DNA from: Phallusia mammillata
Lineage: Eukaryota > Chordata > Ascidiacea > Phlebobranchia > Ascidiidae
Reading direction: 5' to 3'
NCBI GenBank assembly: GCA_003260075.1
Contig: QLIY01000649.1
Span: 1 to 64,000, forward strand
Length of the DNA: 64,000 nt
Shown: positions 11,551 through 21,299 of the stretch, in pieces
Layout: every line of letters starts with the position of its first letter
Numbering within the stretch: the stretch's first letter is position 1
Program-made: the position numbers and the translations under genes
The notes under the pieces: generated by a model
Database searches by the model: none
Seen by the model: the letters and a program-made list of their open reading frames with translations, nothing else
Told to the model about the DNA's origin: nothing

Positions 11551-11596
11551 CGAAGATCCGATGTTTTGTTTTTCTCGCGTATTACGTTATCTAGAC

Positions 11597-11818
11597 CAGG
11601 GGTCGGCAACCTTTTTTGCACTGCGGACCATTTTGGAAAGTGAAATTTTATCGCGGACCGGTCTTCAAAAAACTACAAATATTCAGCATTAAAAACCCTT
11701 AAATTAGTTTATCATCCACAAAATGTTTTATAGCATTTAACCTAAAATGTTATGCGCCCCGGTAACGAACTCCTCTAGGACTAGTAGCGGGCCACGGACC
11801 GGCGGTTGCCGACCACTA
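11597..11818. mobile_element. hAT-type MITE (CAGGGGTCGGCAACC ends)
   Basis: It starts CAGGGGTCGGCAACCTTTTT and ends GGTTGCCGACCACTA. The flanks are ATCTAGAC and ATTTACCT, a decayed 8-base duplication. The same family with an intact duplication lies at 15464-15671. Confidence 0.75.
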
Positions 11819-12070
11819 ATTTACCTATATCCAATAATATTTCAATTAGAAAAACGAACATAAAAATATGTACACATACATAGAGCACGTAGAAGGCGCA
11901 ATTTTTGCCGAATTAGAAAAAAATCCGAAATGAATATTCCGGATTAAATTTCCAAAGGGTTTTGTCGAGAAGAACTTTACGAATAATTTCGCAACTATAG
12001 TTCGCAGTAAGTGTTTGGAAGAGGGACTGATGACCTGTACACGTGATATGTCATTGTGATAGTTTTATTA

Positions 12071-12071
<1 letters not shown>

Positions 12072-12141
<70 letters not shown>
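12072..12141. repeat. Homopolymer of 70 C
   Basis: Seventy consecutive C, with no matching duplication visible at its borders. This is unusually pure and long for natural DNA. It may stand for a gap of unknown sequence. Confidence 0.9.
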
Positions 12142-12143
<2 letters not shown>

Positions 12144-12239
12144 AAAATAGTTACGCTTTTCATTCTACGACCACCACGTTCATCACGGACATTTACTTGA
12201 CCATAAAACCGCGAAAGGTGATTGATGATTAAGGAGGAT

Positions 12240-12625
12240 TTTCTTTATGAAATTGAAAATGATTCCGCGTATTTTGAAATCACGAGATTTTCCAACATGG
12301 TGAAACACTTCGAATGACTTGAGCTGTGGTTTACCTGTTAGATCATTGCAATAAGCAATATGATAAAAGTTACAACAGTTAGTTATACGCAGTTTTAGAT
12401 AAAGCTTGCATTTAAAGAATTTTGGTTTAACCCCCCCCCCTGAAATTGAAAATGATTCCGCGTATTTTGAAATCACGAGATTTTCCAATATGGTGAAACA
12501 CTTCGAATTTGACCATATGACTTGAGCTGTGGTTTGCCTGTTAGATCGTTGCAATAAGCAATATTATAAAAGTTACAACAGTTAGTTATACGCAGTTTTA
12601 GATAAAGCTTGCAATTAAAGAATTT
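12240..12625. repeat. Direct duplication with (C)10 joint at 12431-12440
   Basis: About 190 bases starting 'tgaaattgaaaatgattccg' recur after ten C. Copy 1 ends 'ttttggttta' and copy 2 continues 'ttttggtttacattgatttg'. Copy 2 has a small extra piece ('tttgaccatat'), so the copies are not identical. Confidence 0.85.
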
Positions 12626-12629
12626 TGGT

Positions 12630-13450
12630 TTACATTGATTTGTAAAGAAATGCAGCGAAAATTCCAAAAGAAAACAGTTAAAGTTAGTTTGAAAGTTTTT
12701 CATTGACTTTGCATTGAAAAGATTTCCAAATGCGGTATAAAGCGAGATTAATCTCGTAATATGCAAACAAATTTTAGTTTTTCTTAAAGGGAGTAATGCT
12801 TTGATTGCAGGCCTAAAAACACCAATTACAAATTTAACTTCAATAACAAAAGTGTAATATGGCTTTAGAGCGGTGTAGGTAACATTTTTGTAGTAACGGA
12901 GACATTACGTTTTTACAACCAAAAGACATTACAACCAAAACGTTTGCTCTGAATCCCTGAGCAGTGTTTGTTTAAGGTGTTTTGGGGGACCGTTTCTCGT
13001 TTTGGGGGACCGAAATTTGGACTTGCAATTCGTTTAAGCAAATATGGCTATTTTTTGGTATTTAAAAAAAACACTTGCGGTATCTTAAAACTACTTAGCG
13101 ATCACCCAAACCAAACCTTAAACAAAACCTGTCCCTGAGCATAAAATTATTCAAGTAGTTCTGTAAAAATTCTGATTAAAATGCTTTATTTGTTTTCCCG
13201 AACAAAAACCATGACGCTACTAAAGATTTTGAAAATCAGCTACTCAAAAACGAAAAATGCGTTTGGTACACAAAGAATTCAAGGTACAAGTATGTTAATA
13301 TATTTTTAGCTAACTAGTTCCGGCCTGCCATAAATTTATTGAAATATTTTTTCTTATCAGACAATGTAATTAAAAGTTTCTCCGGCTGTCCATTAGGGAA
13401 AGATTGATTGATGACCAGCATACCATGCCATCGCCCTAGAAAGAGTGCAT
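12630..13450. other. Non-coding stretch
   Basis: No gene was recognised. It contains a short direct repeat, 'ttttgggggaccg', near 12980-13010. Confidence 0.4.
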
Positions 13451-13469
13451 TGTTAAACCGCCTTGTTAT

Positions 13470-13600
13470 TGATTGCTTACTAAACGGTTATGTACACATT
13501 AAAACATTAATTCCGGACAATAGCGTTGAGCCCCCCCCCCTTGCTTACTAAACGGTTATGTACACATTAAAACATTAATTCCGGACAAATAGGGCGTTGA
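13470..13600. repeat. Direct duplication with (C)10 joint at 13531-13540
   Basis: About 60 bases starting 'ttgcttactaaacggttatg' are repeated after ten C. Copy 1 breaks at 'gcgttgag' and copy 2 continues 'gcgttgaatttgcc'. Confidence 0.85.
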
Positions 13601-13976
13601 ATTTGCCATTTTGTTGCAGACATATGCTATGCGCCCACTGCACGTAACCGCAAACATGTATGACGGAGGCAGTTCCTCTTTTAATAAATTTATCACACAG
13701 TCAGCTACGAGATCAAGCGTCCACCGCTTAGCGAATTACGTCAGTCAATGTGGACACTATTGATGTTTGTCAGGTTGCGCCACTGACCTCGATAAAATTT
13801 GTACAGCGATTACCAATGTTTTGCATTGCGCGCGAACTAGCACTGATTTGCACGCGAAATTATTAGTTCAGTAGCAATATTTGTCCACAGATGTAAAAGG
13901 CGGTCTTGAAAAAGAGAGAATAAGCTAACGAAGCCCTTAGTGTGTACATTGGATTCAAGTTGGTTGAATCAGTGCA

Positions 13977-13984
13977 TATATAAG
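13977..13984 (+). promoter_or_regulatory. TATA box upstream of exon 14167
   Basis: TATATAAG lies 183 bases before the ATG at 14167, a normal distance for a short untranslated leader with transcription starting near 14008. No similar box was found upstream of the duplicated exons at 350 and 17266, so this may be the ancestral promoter of the family. Confidence 0.5.
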
Positions 13985-14166
13985 ATGGCTTTCGTCAGGG
14001 GGTAGCTCATTCTAATTTTTTATCTTGTGTGTACATTATAACCGCATAGTCAATTTGATATTTTGTCGTTTTAAATTAGTTATATTTGCCATTGGAATCG
14101 TTTGTGTGGAGTTTCATCTAATTAAGGATGTATTTTGCATTTCTCCAAATTTAGCGGTTCCTCAAA

Positions 14167-14199
14167 ATGGACTCTTGTGGATTTCTCCTAGTTATTACG
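14167..14199 (+). CDS. Orphan or alternative signal-peptide exon (family member B)
   Basis: It reads MDSCGFLLVIT and is followed by GTACGA in phase 0, the same design as the exons at 350 and 17266. The flanks are not similar to those copies, so the conserved exon and donor are the signal. No second exon of its own is found before 17266. It may be an alternative first exon of gene C (splicing to 18518 keeps the frame), or it may belong to a member whose second exon was lost. Confidence 0.5.
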
Positions 14200-14530
14200 G
14201 TACGATTTTTTTCATTTTGCCCATAGCTTGCTCTGTGAAAATTACTGTAGGTTGGTAATTTATTTATGTGTTTAATAAAGGTGATAAATTTCGCACAAAC
14301 TGCGGTTTGCCAACGTTAAAGTTTATTCTCAGCCCAATGCAAAACATCCAGTTCAGGGGAAGATTAGGCATTTCATTAGTTTGAAAATGTCATTCGTAAC
14401 GTTATATCAGTGACCGTTACGTTGAAAACGTTGCTTTTGTAAGTGCACCAATTTCTCATTAGTTTTTTACTATGGCAAAACAGGATTTGTAACATTATAA
14501 ATAGTTTTCACCTATAAGGATTTCAGATGT

Positions 14531-14560
14531 CCTATCATCAGGGGTAGGGAACCGCTGGCA
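14531..14560. mobile_element. Fragment of a hAT-like element end
   Basis: 'CAGGGGTAGGGAACCGCTGG' followed by 'catgtgtgcca' looks like a hAT terminal repeat. A 121-codon open frame follows it (14564-14929). I cannot show that this is transposase, and no matching right end was found. Confidence 0.4.
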
Positions 14561-15179
14561 TGTGTGCCAATGTTGACGAGCGAGGTGATAATTTATGACA
14601 TACTCAGTGATTCGGATGGGCGTTTTCGCATGTCTCAAAATAATTTGACCTATTACAACTTTTGCTTTGGTGTAGCAATCCTGAAACGCTACCTTACCAG
14701 CAATTGTTCAAAACAGCTAAAACAAAAATGCTTAAAAGGAGAAGCGACTATTATTTTGACAGTACAGCAAGCTAAGTGTTCTTTCTCATCAGTTTGTGAT
14801 TGTTACAAAACGGTTCCAGTAAGGTTAAAAAATAGTTACCAGAAAAGTATTTTGAATAACATACCAGTAACATACAACTGTATTTGCGATGCCCGGCATA
14901 TACCAATAGTTTCTATAGCAACGGCATGACAAATATTCCAAGTATTTGGCGAGAATGTCAAATTTGTTATAGGAGCAAACAACTTATAGTTTGGGACTTT
15001 TGCAGGGACTGAAGATTATGAAGTGATCTGCAAACAATATTATCGATATCCCATTGTTTGTCCAGTCATACCTGTTGGCCCCCAGAGCGCTTGAAATTAC
15101 CATCAAGTTCACACTAGAAAAAATATAGTTTTAATTTTATTTTATTTTTGTACACAAACATTGTTTCTATTTCAGTCAC

Positions 15180-15335
15180 TGTACTGAATCAGTATGGCTT
15201 GGTGACTGGCAGATTCAGAAATAACGCCTTCAATGGGCCTGGCGTACTGTGATTTATGAGTGTGTTATGATCGCTGGTCTGCATAGAGACGCTTCAGGGC
15301 TGATCCCAGTTATGAATTTAGGTTCATCCTAATTG
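15180..15335 (-). mobile_element. SINE fragment
   Basis: It shares 'ttggtgactggcagatt', 'gggcctggcgtactgtgatt' and 'cttcagggctgatcccagtt' with the SINEs at 715, 9725 and 17637 and with the fragment at 24205-24270. Confidence 0.6.
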
Positions 15336-15463
15336 TTTCTATTAATTACGATTGTCAAAATTTATTTTGGTTGCAACGTTTTCTAACTACCTGCACCAAG
15401 TGAAACATCTAAAAAGGGGCACATCCAAGTTATTTATCGAAAAAATACCCATATTGTTTAGCC

Positions 15464-15671
15464 CAGTGGTCGGCACGCGACAAAATCGTTACCGGGCCGT
15501 ATCATTTTTCAGGTTAAATGCTTTAAAACATTTTGGCCATGTGTCCCGGGGATGATAAATAAATTTATGCGTTTTTATTGTTAAGTATTTGTAGTTTTTT
15601 GAAGGCCGGTCCGCGATAAAGAAATTAGTTTCAAAAACGGTCCGCAGTAGAAGAAAGGTTGCCGGCCCCTG
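15464..15671. mobile_element. hAT-type MITE with perfect target duplication
   Basis: It is flanked by GTTTAGCC on both sides (15456-15463 and 15672-15679). It starts CAGTGGTCGGCACGCG and ends GTTGCCGGCCCCTG. It is related to 11597-11818. An intact duplication means a fairly recent insertion. Confidence 0.85.
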
Positions 15672-15929
15672 GTTTAGCCCATACAACTAATATTTAATTT
15701 GCCCCCGCAGCATGTTCTTTACTCTTTAAACAATGATTTCAAGTGGGTAATTAATTAAAAATTATCCTGGCTCAAATTTAAGTGCTTCACCCGATATGTC
15801 TGAGGTTACATCGCGGTTAAAATAAGGAGTGAAAGTGTTTTACGGCAAACCGGTTGGCGCCATACAAATACTCCCCGCAAGCTACTAAGTCAACCGAAAG
15901 ATTCAAACAGTACCTTCAAACAACGATGG

Positions 15930-16240
15930 TGTGTATATTCTATTCACTGCGCCGAGTGTCCGTTAATATATATCGGGGAGGCTGCATGGAAGGTCACTCA
16001 ACACCTGTTAAAAGAACATCAACGGGATGTTGCCAACAACGACGCGAAGAACAGGAAAAGACTATTTCTTAAGTTATGGAATATTCACCAACCGGGCAAC
16101 ACAATGAACATCAAAGCAGAAGTGATGCTTTCACGCTCAGTGTATTCGTTGTGTTGTGACGTGCTTGTGTTCCATTCTTTTTTCCTTTGTTTCTCGTGTT
16201 ATCTTTTTTCGTCTACCCCTGAGCAAGTACAGCTATAAAT
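15930..16240 (+). pseudogene. Penelope-like element endonuclease (GIY-YIG) remnant
   Basis: Read from 15930, the frame gives CVYSIHCAECPLIYIGEAAW and then, further on, KEHQRDVANN. This has the spacing of a GIY-YIG nuclease (C-V-Y, ten residues, Y-I-G) with the paired cysteines typical of Penelope-like retroelements. The usual arginine after YIGE is replaced (AAW for TGR), and no intact reverse transcriptase precedes it, so it is a dead 3' fragment. A further 3' piece is at 16240-16480. An inverted copy of the 3' untranslated part lies at about 25155-25325. Confidence 0.7.
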
Positions 16241-16374
16241 TCATTTTCGTCAAAAACTTACTAATCTGATTTTATATTGTGTTCTGATACAAATAGTAAA
16301 TGGTTTGTCAATTCTAAAATCGTCTAAATCCTAATTGTGTAACAACTGCTTTACTAAGTGTTATTTACCCAGTG

Positions 16375-16460
16375 TTAGTGTTATTTACCCTGATGCATTC
16401 AGTGTTATTCACCCTGATGAAGGCGATCTGTATAAGACGTCGAAACATCGGAATAAAATC
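16375..16460 (+). ncRNA. Candidate hammerhead ribozyme motif of a Penelope-like element
   Basis: The core CTGATGA (16414-16420) and GAAA (16442-16445) enclose a possible helix II, GGCG paired with CGTC. Upstream are three near-repeats of 'agtgttatttaccc' (16360-16420); downstream is 'ggaataaaatc'. Known Penelope-like elements carry small hammerhead ribozymes in their terminal repeats, and this sits just 3' of a GIY-YIG remnant. The upper part of helix II is poorly paired here, so activity is doubtful. See also 36923-36990. Confidence 0.5.
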
Positions 16461-17265
16461 ACATTTGCCAGAAGAGCTCTATAAACTTGATTTTATGCCT
16501 GCCAGCAACAGTTTATTTATGAAAGTGTTGTGCGGACAACAAACCAAAATACGTCATGGCCAAACGTTAACAGACCACCGGTCTATTGTGATGTAATGTT
16601 GAAAAAAATATCGTATGTTCTATTTGGGAATACGGTCTCATCTTTTGAATTATCGCTACCTCATAGAGAGAAAATCAAGCAAAAAGATACATTATTGCTT
16701 TTACAAAGACCTAAATCTTCTTACCTTTGGTTAAGCACGTTTCATCACATACATTTCACCGACCATGAAATCGTTGTGCGCGTTGCTCTTTGGACAATAC
16801 TTGTCACTGGTTTTCACATAAAAAAAACTTCAGACGTGTCTTTGCATAGGAAATGGTAATTGTCTAAAAATGTGTACACAAAGATGCCAATAGTTATTTT
16901 GAATGTAAGAGCGCATGGTGACCGGCTTATTTGGTGTGACACATTCACTAGGCCTGGCGTGCTTTGATAGTTTTTTTCAAGTTGTCATTAAAACAAGGTT
17001 GACTAGATGAGAATTTAAGTGAAGAGGGAAAGTGTTTTTGTTTTCATAGAGATAAGACTAAAGGGCTTTTGCTTAAGTGAAGGAGGCGTACTAATAGGTT
17101 TTGGCACGCATTCAAACCTGAATTGCAAATTTCATCTAAATAAACAAAAATTTTTTTTACAGTATCGCAAAGAATTGTTTCAGAAATTGCTTTTCGGAAC
17201 AGAAACTGAACCGAACTTCTAACTAAGTTTTTTTAAATTTATTCTAACAGGCCATTCTAAGTAAA

Positions 17266-17298
17266 ATGGATACATGGGGATTTCTCCTGATTTTAATG
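17266..17298 (+). CDS. Gene C exon 1: start of signal peptide
   Basis: It reads MDTWGFLLILM and is followed by GTACGA (17299) in phase 0. Joined to 18518 it gives MDTWGFLLILM-VFVFLSNF, a clean signal peptide of about 25 residues. The exon lies within the 1.6 kb duplication shared with gene A. Confidence 0.65.
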
Positions 17299-17636
17299 GT
17301 ACGAAAACACATACATTTTGCCTTGTTCGCTGGGTCCAAATCAGTCTTCGGGCTGTTTCATGTGCTTAAAGACGAAATATATCACTAACAACTTGCTGGT
17401 TTGTTACCTGTAGCTCCACACGCCTTTCCTTAACACAAGCGGTTATTATTTGTTCTTCGATCCAGCAGTAGTGTTTGCACAGTACGTCAAACCAACTTGG
17501 GTTTCCTGTATTGCCCTTGGTTTTTGCGCTCCACGAAATTCAAACATTTGTCGTCTTTTTAGACTGAATGATTGCTGCAATTCAATCAGTTTTTCACAAT
17601 CGAAAATACTCAACTTATCAAAGAACGCCAAGCCGA

Positions 17637-18305
17637 TTGAAGGCGTTATACCGAATCAGTCGGTCACCGAGCATTCACCACCATATGGAAAAACGTATTG
17701 GCTAGAAAATCCAGCCTGTGGTGGGATTCGAATCCATGACAGGAGTATTTTCAGGACTCGCGCTCTGCCAACTGATCTACACGACTCAGTGGAGAACCCG
17801 CCTTATGTTGAATCACAAGCATCGTTGCAGTGGCGTAGGCAGCCAAAAATTTTGGGAGGGGCCAAATTTTTTGTTGTCTCGCACATCTTTTTGCTAACGC
17901 TCGGCGTGCTTTTACCAAAATCGTGAAACTGTGCCAGACTGTGGTTCGACGGGACAGCCTAACGCTTTATTGATTTATTTCATGTCTGCATAAATAAAAA
18001 AGCATGGATTTCGGCCTTCAACTTGGTGACAAAAGTCATTTTTGGTAATAAATATTTTTCTTTGTCAGTTGAGAGACAAAACCACAATGGACAGGGACGA
18101 AACTACACTAAATTAAAGTTTATCAATGTATAACTTTGAAAATTTGGTAGGGGCCATGTCCCTTTTTGCCCCTCCTTGGCTACGCCACTGTACCGTTGCC
18201 TGCCTCGTATATGCTGCACATGTCAGCATGTTTTCTATCTAACGATGCCGTGATCGCTTGTCTGCATCGAAGCTTCAGGGCTGATCCCAGCTATTCATCT
18301 AAGTC
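17637..18305 (-). mobile_element. tRNA-derived SINE with inserted MITE (copy 2)
   Basis: Its tRNA-like body is better preserved than at 715: read on the minus strand, 'gatcagttggcagagcgcg' (A box) and 'ggattcgaatcccacc' (B box). The MITE occupies 17828-18190. Confidence 0.7.
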
Positions 18306-18517
18306 TTAAACTCAACTTATATTAACTGTATCTGCTTTTGTGTTGGTTTTTAGGAATACATAATTAGCTATTTGTAACGTTTTATTGCTCTTCGAAAATG
18401 AATCCTAATTACCGTTTGCATTAAACAACCTAAAGAAGTGCTGAATTATATCAGATAGGTCAAAAATGATTTTTATGGTTACTAAATGTGCAAGATAATC
18501 TTACTCTTATTTTGTAG

Positions 18518-19114
18518 GTTTTTGTCTTCCTGTCAAACTTCATAACCAACACATCTGCCCGGAGTATTTGCAAAAAAGTGGTCACTGTACAGTGTTATTA
18601 TCTCGATGGCCAAACCTTGGGAAAGAAAGAAAAAATACTTAAGATGGTAGTAGCTACAGAACCTGTGAAATTCCGAATGGGGGGGGGGGATCTAGATGGC
18701 CAAACCTTGGGAAAGAAAGGAAAAATACTTAAGATGGTAGTAGCTACAGAACCTGTGAAATTCCGAATGTGGACATACCCTGAAGTTGACCCGGAAGCGT
18801 TTGTTCTAGAGCATAGAAATGGAAAAGTTTTAAACTTAACACGCAAAACGCGAAAACGACCACAATTTTTGACACTGTCTAAAAATGGAAGCAAACCGGA
18901 AAAGTTTAGTCCCAGCGATAAACGTTTTTTCAAAAATCATTACGATCCTTTAAATGAGAAAACATATCTTATGCCTTGGCATCAAACAAAAAATAATACC
19001 TATTTCCAATGTCGTTTAAGACGTTCTTATGTACCTGAGTTAAGAGCAGGCTACAAACAAAACAGGACAATGGGTGTATACACTAAACAAACAAACGACA
19101 CGCAATGCAACTGA
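18518..19114 (+). CDS. Gene C exon 2: secreted beta-trefoil-like protein
   Basis: The acceptor 'ttactcttattttgtag' ends at 18517 and the exon is open in phase 0 to TGA (19112-19114). As assembled the protein has 209 residues. About 30 of these are an artefact-like internal repeat (18602-18767, see the finding), and without it the protein would be near 179 residues, like gene A (182). Features shared with gene A are VTV after a KK pair, F-V-L-x-H, a GK turn and KFSPSDKRFF followed by NEKTYLMP. The tail is basic (CRLRRSY). It is exported by signal peptide. A role as a growth factor or cytokine is inferred only from the fold-like pattern. Another lineage-specific secreted family is the main alternative. 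Confidence 0.6.
   Translation, partial: VFVFLSNFITNTSARSICKKVVTVQCYYLDGQTLGKKEKILKMVVATEPVKFRMGGGDLDGQTLGKKGKILKMVVATEPVKFRMWTYPEVDPEAFVLEHRNGKVLNLTRKTRKRPQFLTLSKNGSKPEKFSPSDKRFFKNHYDPLNEKTYLMPWHQTKNNTYFQCRLRRSYVPELRAGYKQNRTMGVYTKQTNDTQCN
18602..18767. repeat. Direct duplication with (G)11 joint inside gene C exon 2
   Basis: About 77 bases containing 'gatggccaaaccttggga' are repeated 90 bases apart with 11 G at 18679-18689 (one likely templated). The shift is a multiple of three, so the frame stays open by chance and a Gly-rich insert appears in the protein. The two copies differ at two bases, as two haplotypes would. Confidence 0.85.
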
Positions 19115-19139
19115 TCACGTTAGTTTAACCGCTGTGTGG

Positions 19140-19590
19140 CGCTACCGATGTGCTAAGCCACACTAGCTACCGTCTGGGGCGCCTGACCCATATACAGACA
19201 TAAAAAACCTGATCGGGATTCGTCCCCCGGGAGAGTCCTGGGTTCGAAATAAAAAAAACCTGATCGGGATTCGTCCCCGGGAGAGTCCTGGGTTCGACGT
19301 AAAATATAAAGTAGGGCCTAACTATGCATACCACCAAGAAGACCTATTGTCCAGCGCGCCTGACCCATATACAGAATAAAAAAAAACTGATCGGGATTCG
19401 TCCCCGGGAGTGTCCTGGGTTCGAACCCCGTGAAAACAAAAAAACAAACAAAAAAGAGGTAGTAAAGTCGCGGGCAGAAACTTGGCCGAATGGTCTGTCG
19501 CGCCTGACCGACATTCAGACATAAAAACTTGTTCTGGATTCCTCCCTGGAAGTGTCCTGGGATCGAACCCCGCAAAAAAGAGGGAGTAAA
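19140..19590 (+). mobile_element. Tandem tRNA-Leu-like SINE copies
   Basis: Four partial copies share 'gatcgggattcgtcccc' and 'gtcctgggttcga'. The best, 19480-19575, reads 'ttggccgaatggtctgtcgc' with a B box 'gggatcgaacccc', the pattern of a class II (leucine-type) tRNA with a long variable arm. None folds into an intact tRNA. They lie directly after the stop codon of gene C and may supply its 3' end. Confidence 0.6.
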
Positions 19591-19599
19591 GTCCCAAAA

Positions 19600-21033
19600 G
19601 GAGTTGAATCTTTATGTCATACATAGGTTTTTTACATGTAAGTTATACATTTGCAGTTTAATCGTGTTTTCTAATTATATGTAAATATCACCCTTGTTCG
19701 ACATTTATTTTAAACGTCCATGCCCTATTTTTGCAGTTTTACAACTTTCGTAACTCACGTTTTAGCCATTTTCCTCATTTCACCTCCTGTTCAATTTTCT
19801 GCTTGTATATGCAACGATTACTGTGTCGATTGGGGCCAATCTTTAGTCGAATTGTGTCAATAAAATTGTTTTTAGGTCTCTCTTTTGGAGTTTTGCTTAA
19901 TGTTATACCTCATCTGTATGAATAACTAATAACCCACTATTGTACATGTGTGCTATGGTTAATACCCTTATGTTTTCGAACCAGCAATTTGTTTATTTTT
20001 ATCCCTAAATAGTAAGCAACTTTAATTACTTCCAAAATGTACATACATATTTAATGTATCGTAAACATGCTTGCAATCAGTATCAAGTACTGCTTACTAA
20101 AACAGTCATTTTTAATAGGAATCTTTTTTATTAGTGATGTACCAAATATTTGTTTTGCCAAATTTATTCGGTAAAATCAGCAAATTTTTATCAAGATTTG
20201 GTTTCGGTACAAATCTAATTAAACCGATTTGGTGTATCACTAGTTTTTACAGCCAAAAATGAGCAGTTTTGGGGCGTCCAGTTTAACCGTACTTTATGCT
20301 TTTTCCTTTTTTAATCGACTGTATAAACAATGACTAGCTACAAGATCGGATCTTGTGTCTATAATTAAATATTAATGCTGGTGCGATGGCCTTATATCAT
20401 TTTTTACGAACAAGTGCTTGAATTTTCGTCGGGCCTACCATGGCGAGCCTTGCGGATATCTGAGTGGGTATGGTGCACTGTGGTCTAAACTAGATAGATT
20501 TCGCTGTGGTGGGATCAGGCTGTACGTTTTTTGATCTGGCTACATGGAAATGATAGCGACAACAGCGTAATTTGGTATCATACTCTTTGTTATTGCAAAT
20601 GTAAAATATAACACATATCCGAACAAAAGTATTCGCCATAGGGTCAAAGCATTTTTTACTAAAGATATGTTATGTTTTAACTAACATTTACAAGCGGTTA
20701 GTAAAAAAACTACAAATTTCGCACTGGCTGCGTATAAGTACAGAATTGCAGCATGTTAGTGTATTCTTTCGTAATTGGATGTTCCAACCTGTATTTTTAG
20801 CCAGCCGAAACTGTTTTCTTATTCTTTTCTCAAAAATGAAAAGTTCAGCGACAATGCATTTCCCCTGGGGGACAATGGTTTTTTACCCCACATGCCTTAG
20901 TGTGAGTCATTTTACTTTCGCTTCCTGATCAACACAAACCCACTGAGGTCATACCAACAGCGATAGCAGCAAAGCACAAAAATAGTGCAAGTATCCTCAA
21001 TTTTGTGAATACAGATCGAATGATATATACAAT
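19600..21033. other. Intergenic, no gene seen
   Basis: Only short chance frames occur. 20130-20245 has self-similar A/T-rich phrases ('gatttggt', 'aaatttttat') that could be part of a short element. 20440-20520 has weak tRNA-like phrases. Nothing firm. Confidence 0.4.
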
Positions 21034-21041
21034 ACTTGTAC

Positions 21042-21291
21042 CATGGGCGCCGGCAGTCTTTTTTCCAGGGGGGATCAAATTTGGACAAATTTGCAGGGAT
21101 AGATTACTATATCAAGTAATTATGTACACATTCCTTGTTTAGACATTCACTTTGACTATATCAATTTCCCTTTTTAGAGCATTCGTTTTTCATTCATCTC
21201 GTTTTTCAAGAAAATGTTGTAATTTTGCGGTACTTTGAAATTCCATGGGGGGACAAGTGCCCCCTCTTGCCCCTACGTGGCGGCGCCTATG
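21042..21291. mobile_element. MITE with GGGCGCCGGCAG ends, perfect target duplication
   Basis: ACTTGTAC flanks it on both sides (21034-21041 and 21292-21299). The ends CATGGGCGCCG and CGGCGCCTATG are inverted. The internal 'gtgccccctcttgccccta' resembles the inner part of the CAGTGGCGTAG family at 902-1264, so the two families are likely related hAT derivatives. Confidence 0.85.
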
Positions 21292-21299
21292 ACTTGTAC

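Larger units (their letters stand above)
16915..18500 (+). repeat. Segmental duplication, copy 2 (pair of 47-1610)
   Basis: It includes gene C exon 1 (17266-17298), a SINE (17637-18305) and the inserted MITE (17828-18190, duplications CATCGTTG and TACCGTTG). It has the same order and nearly the same sequence as copy 1. It ends just before the acceptor of gene C exon 2. Confidence 0.9.

Noticed and set aside
14564-14929. 121-codon plus-strand frame after a hAT-like end
   Set aside because: Could be transposase remains, but no catalytic or zinc-finger pattern is visible, so it is not called as a gene.
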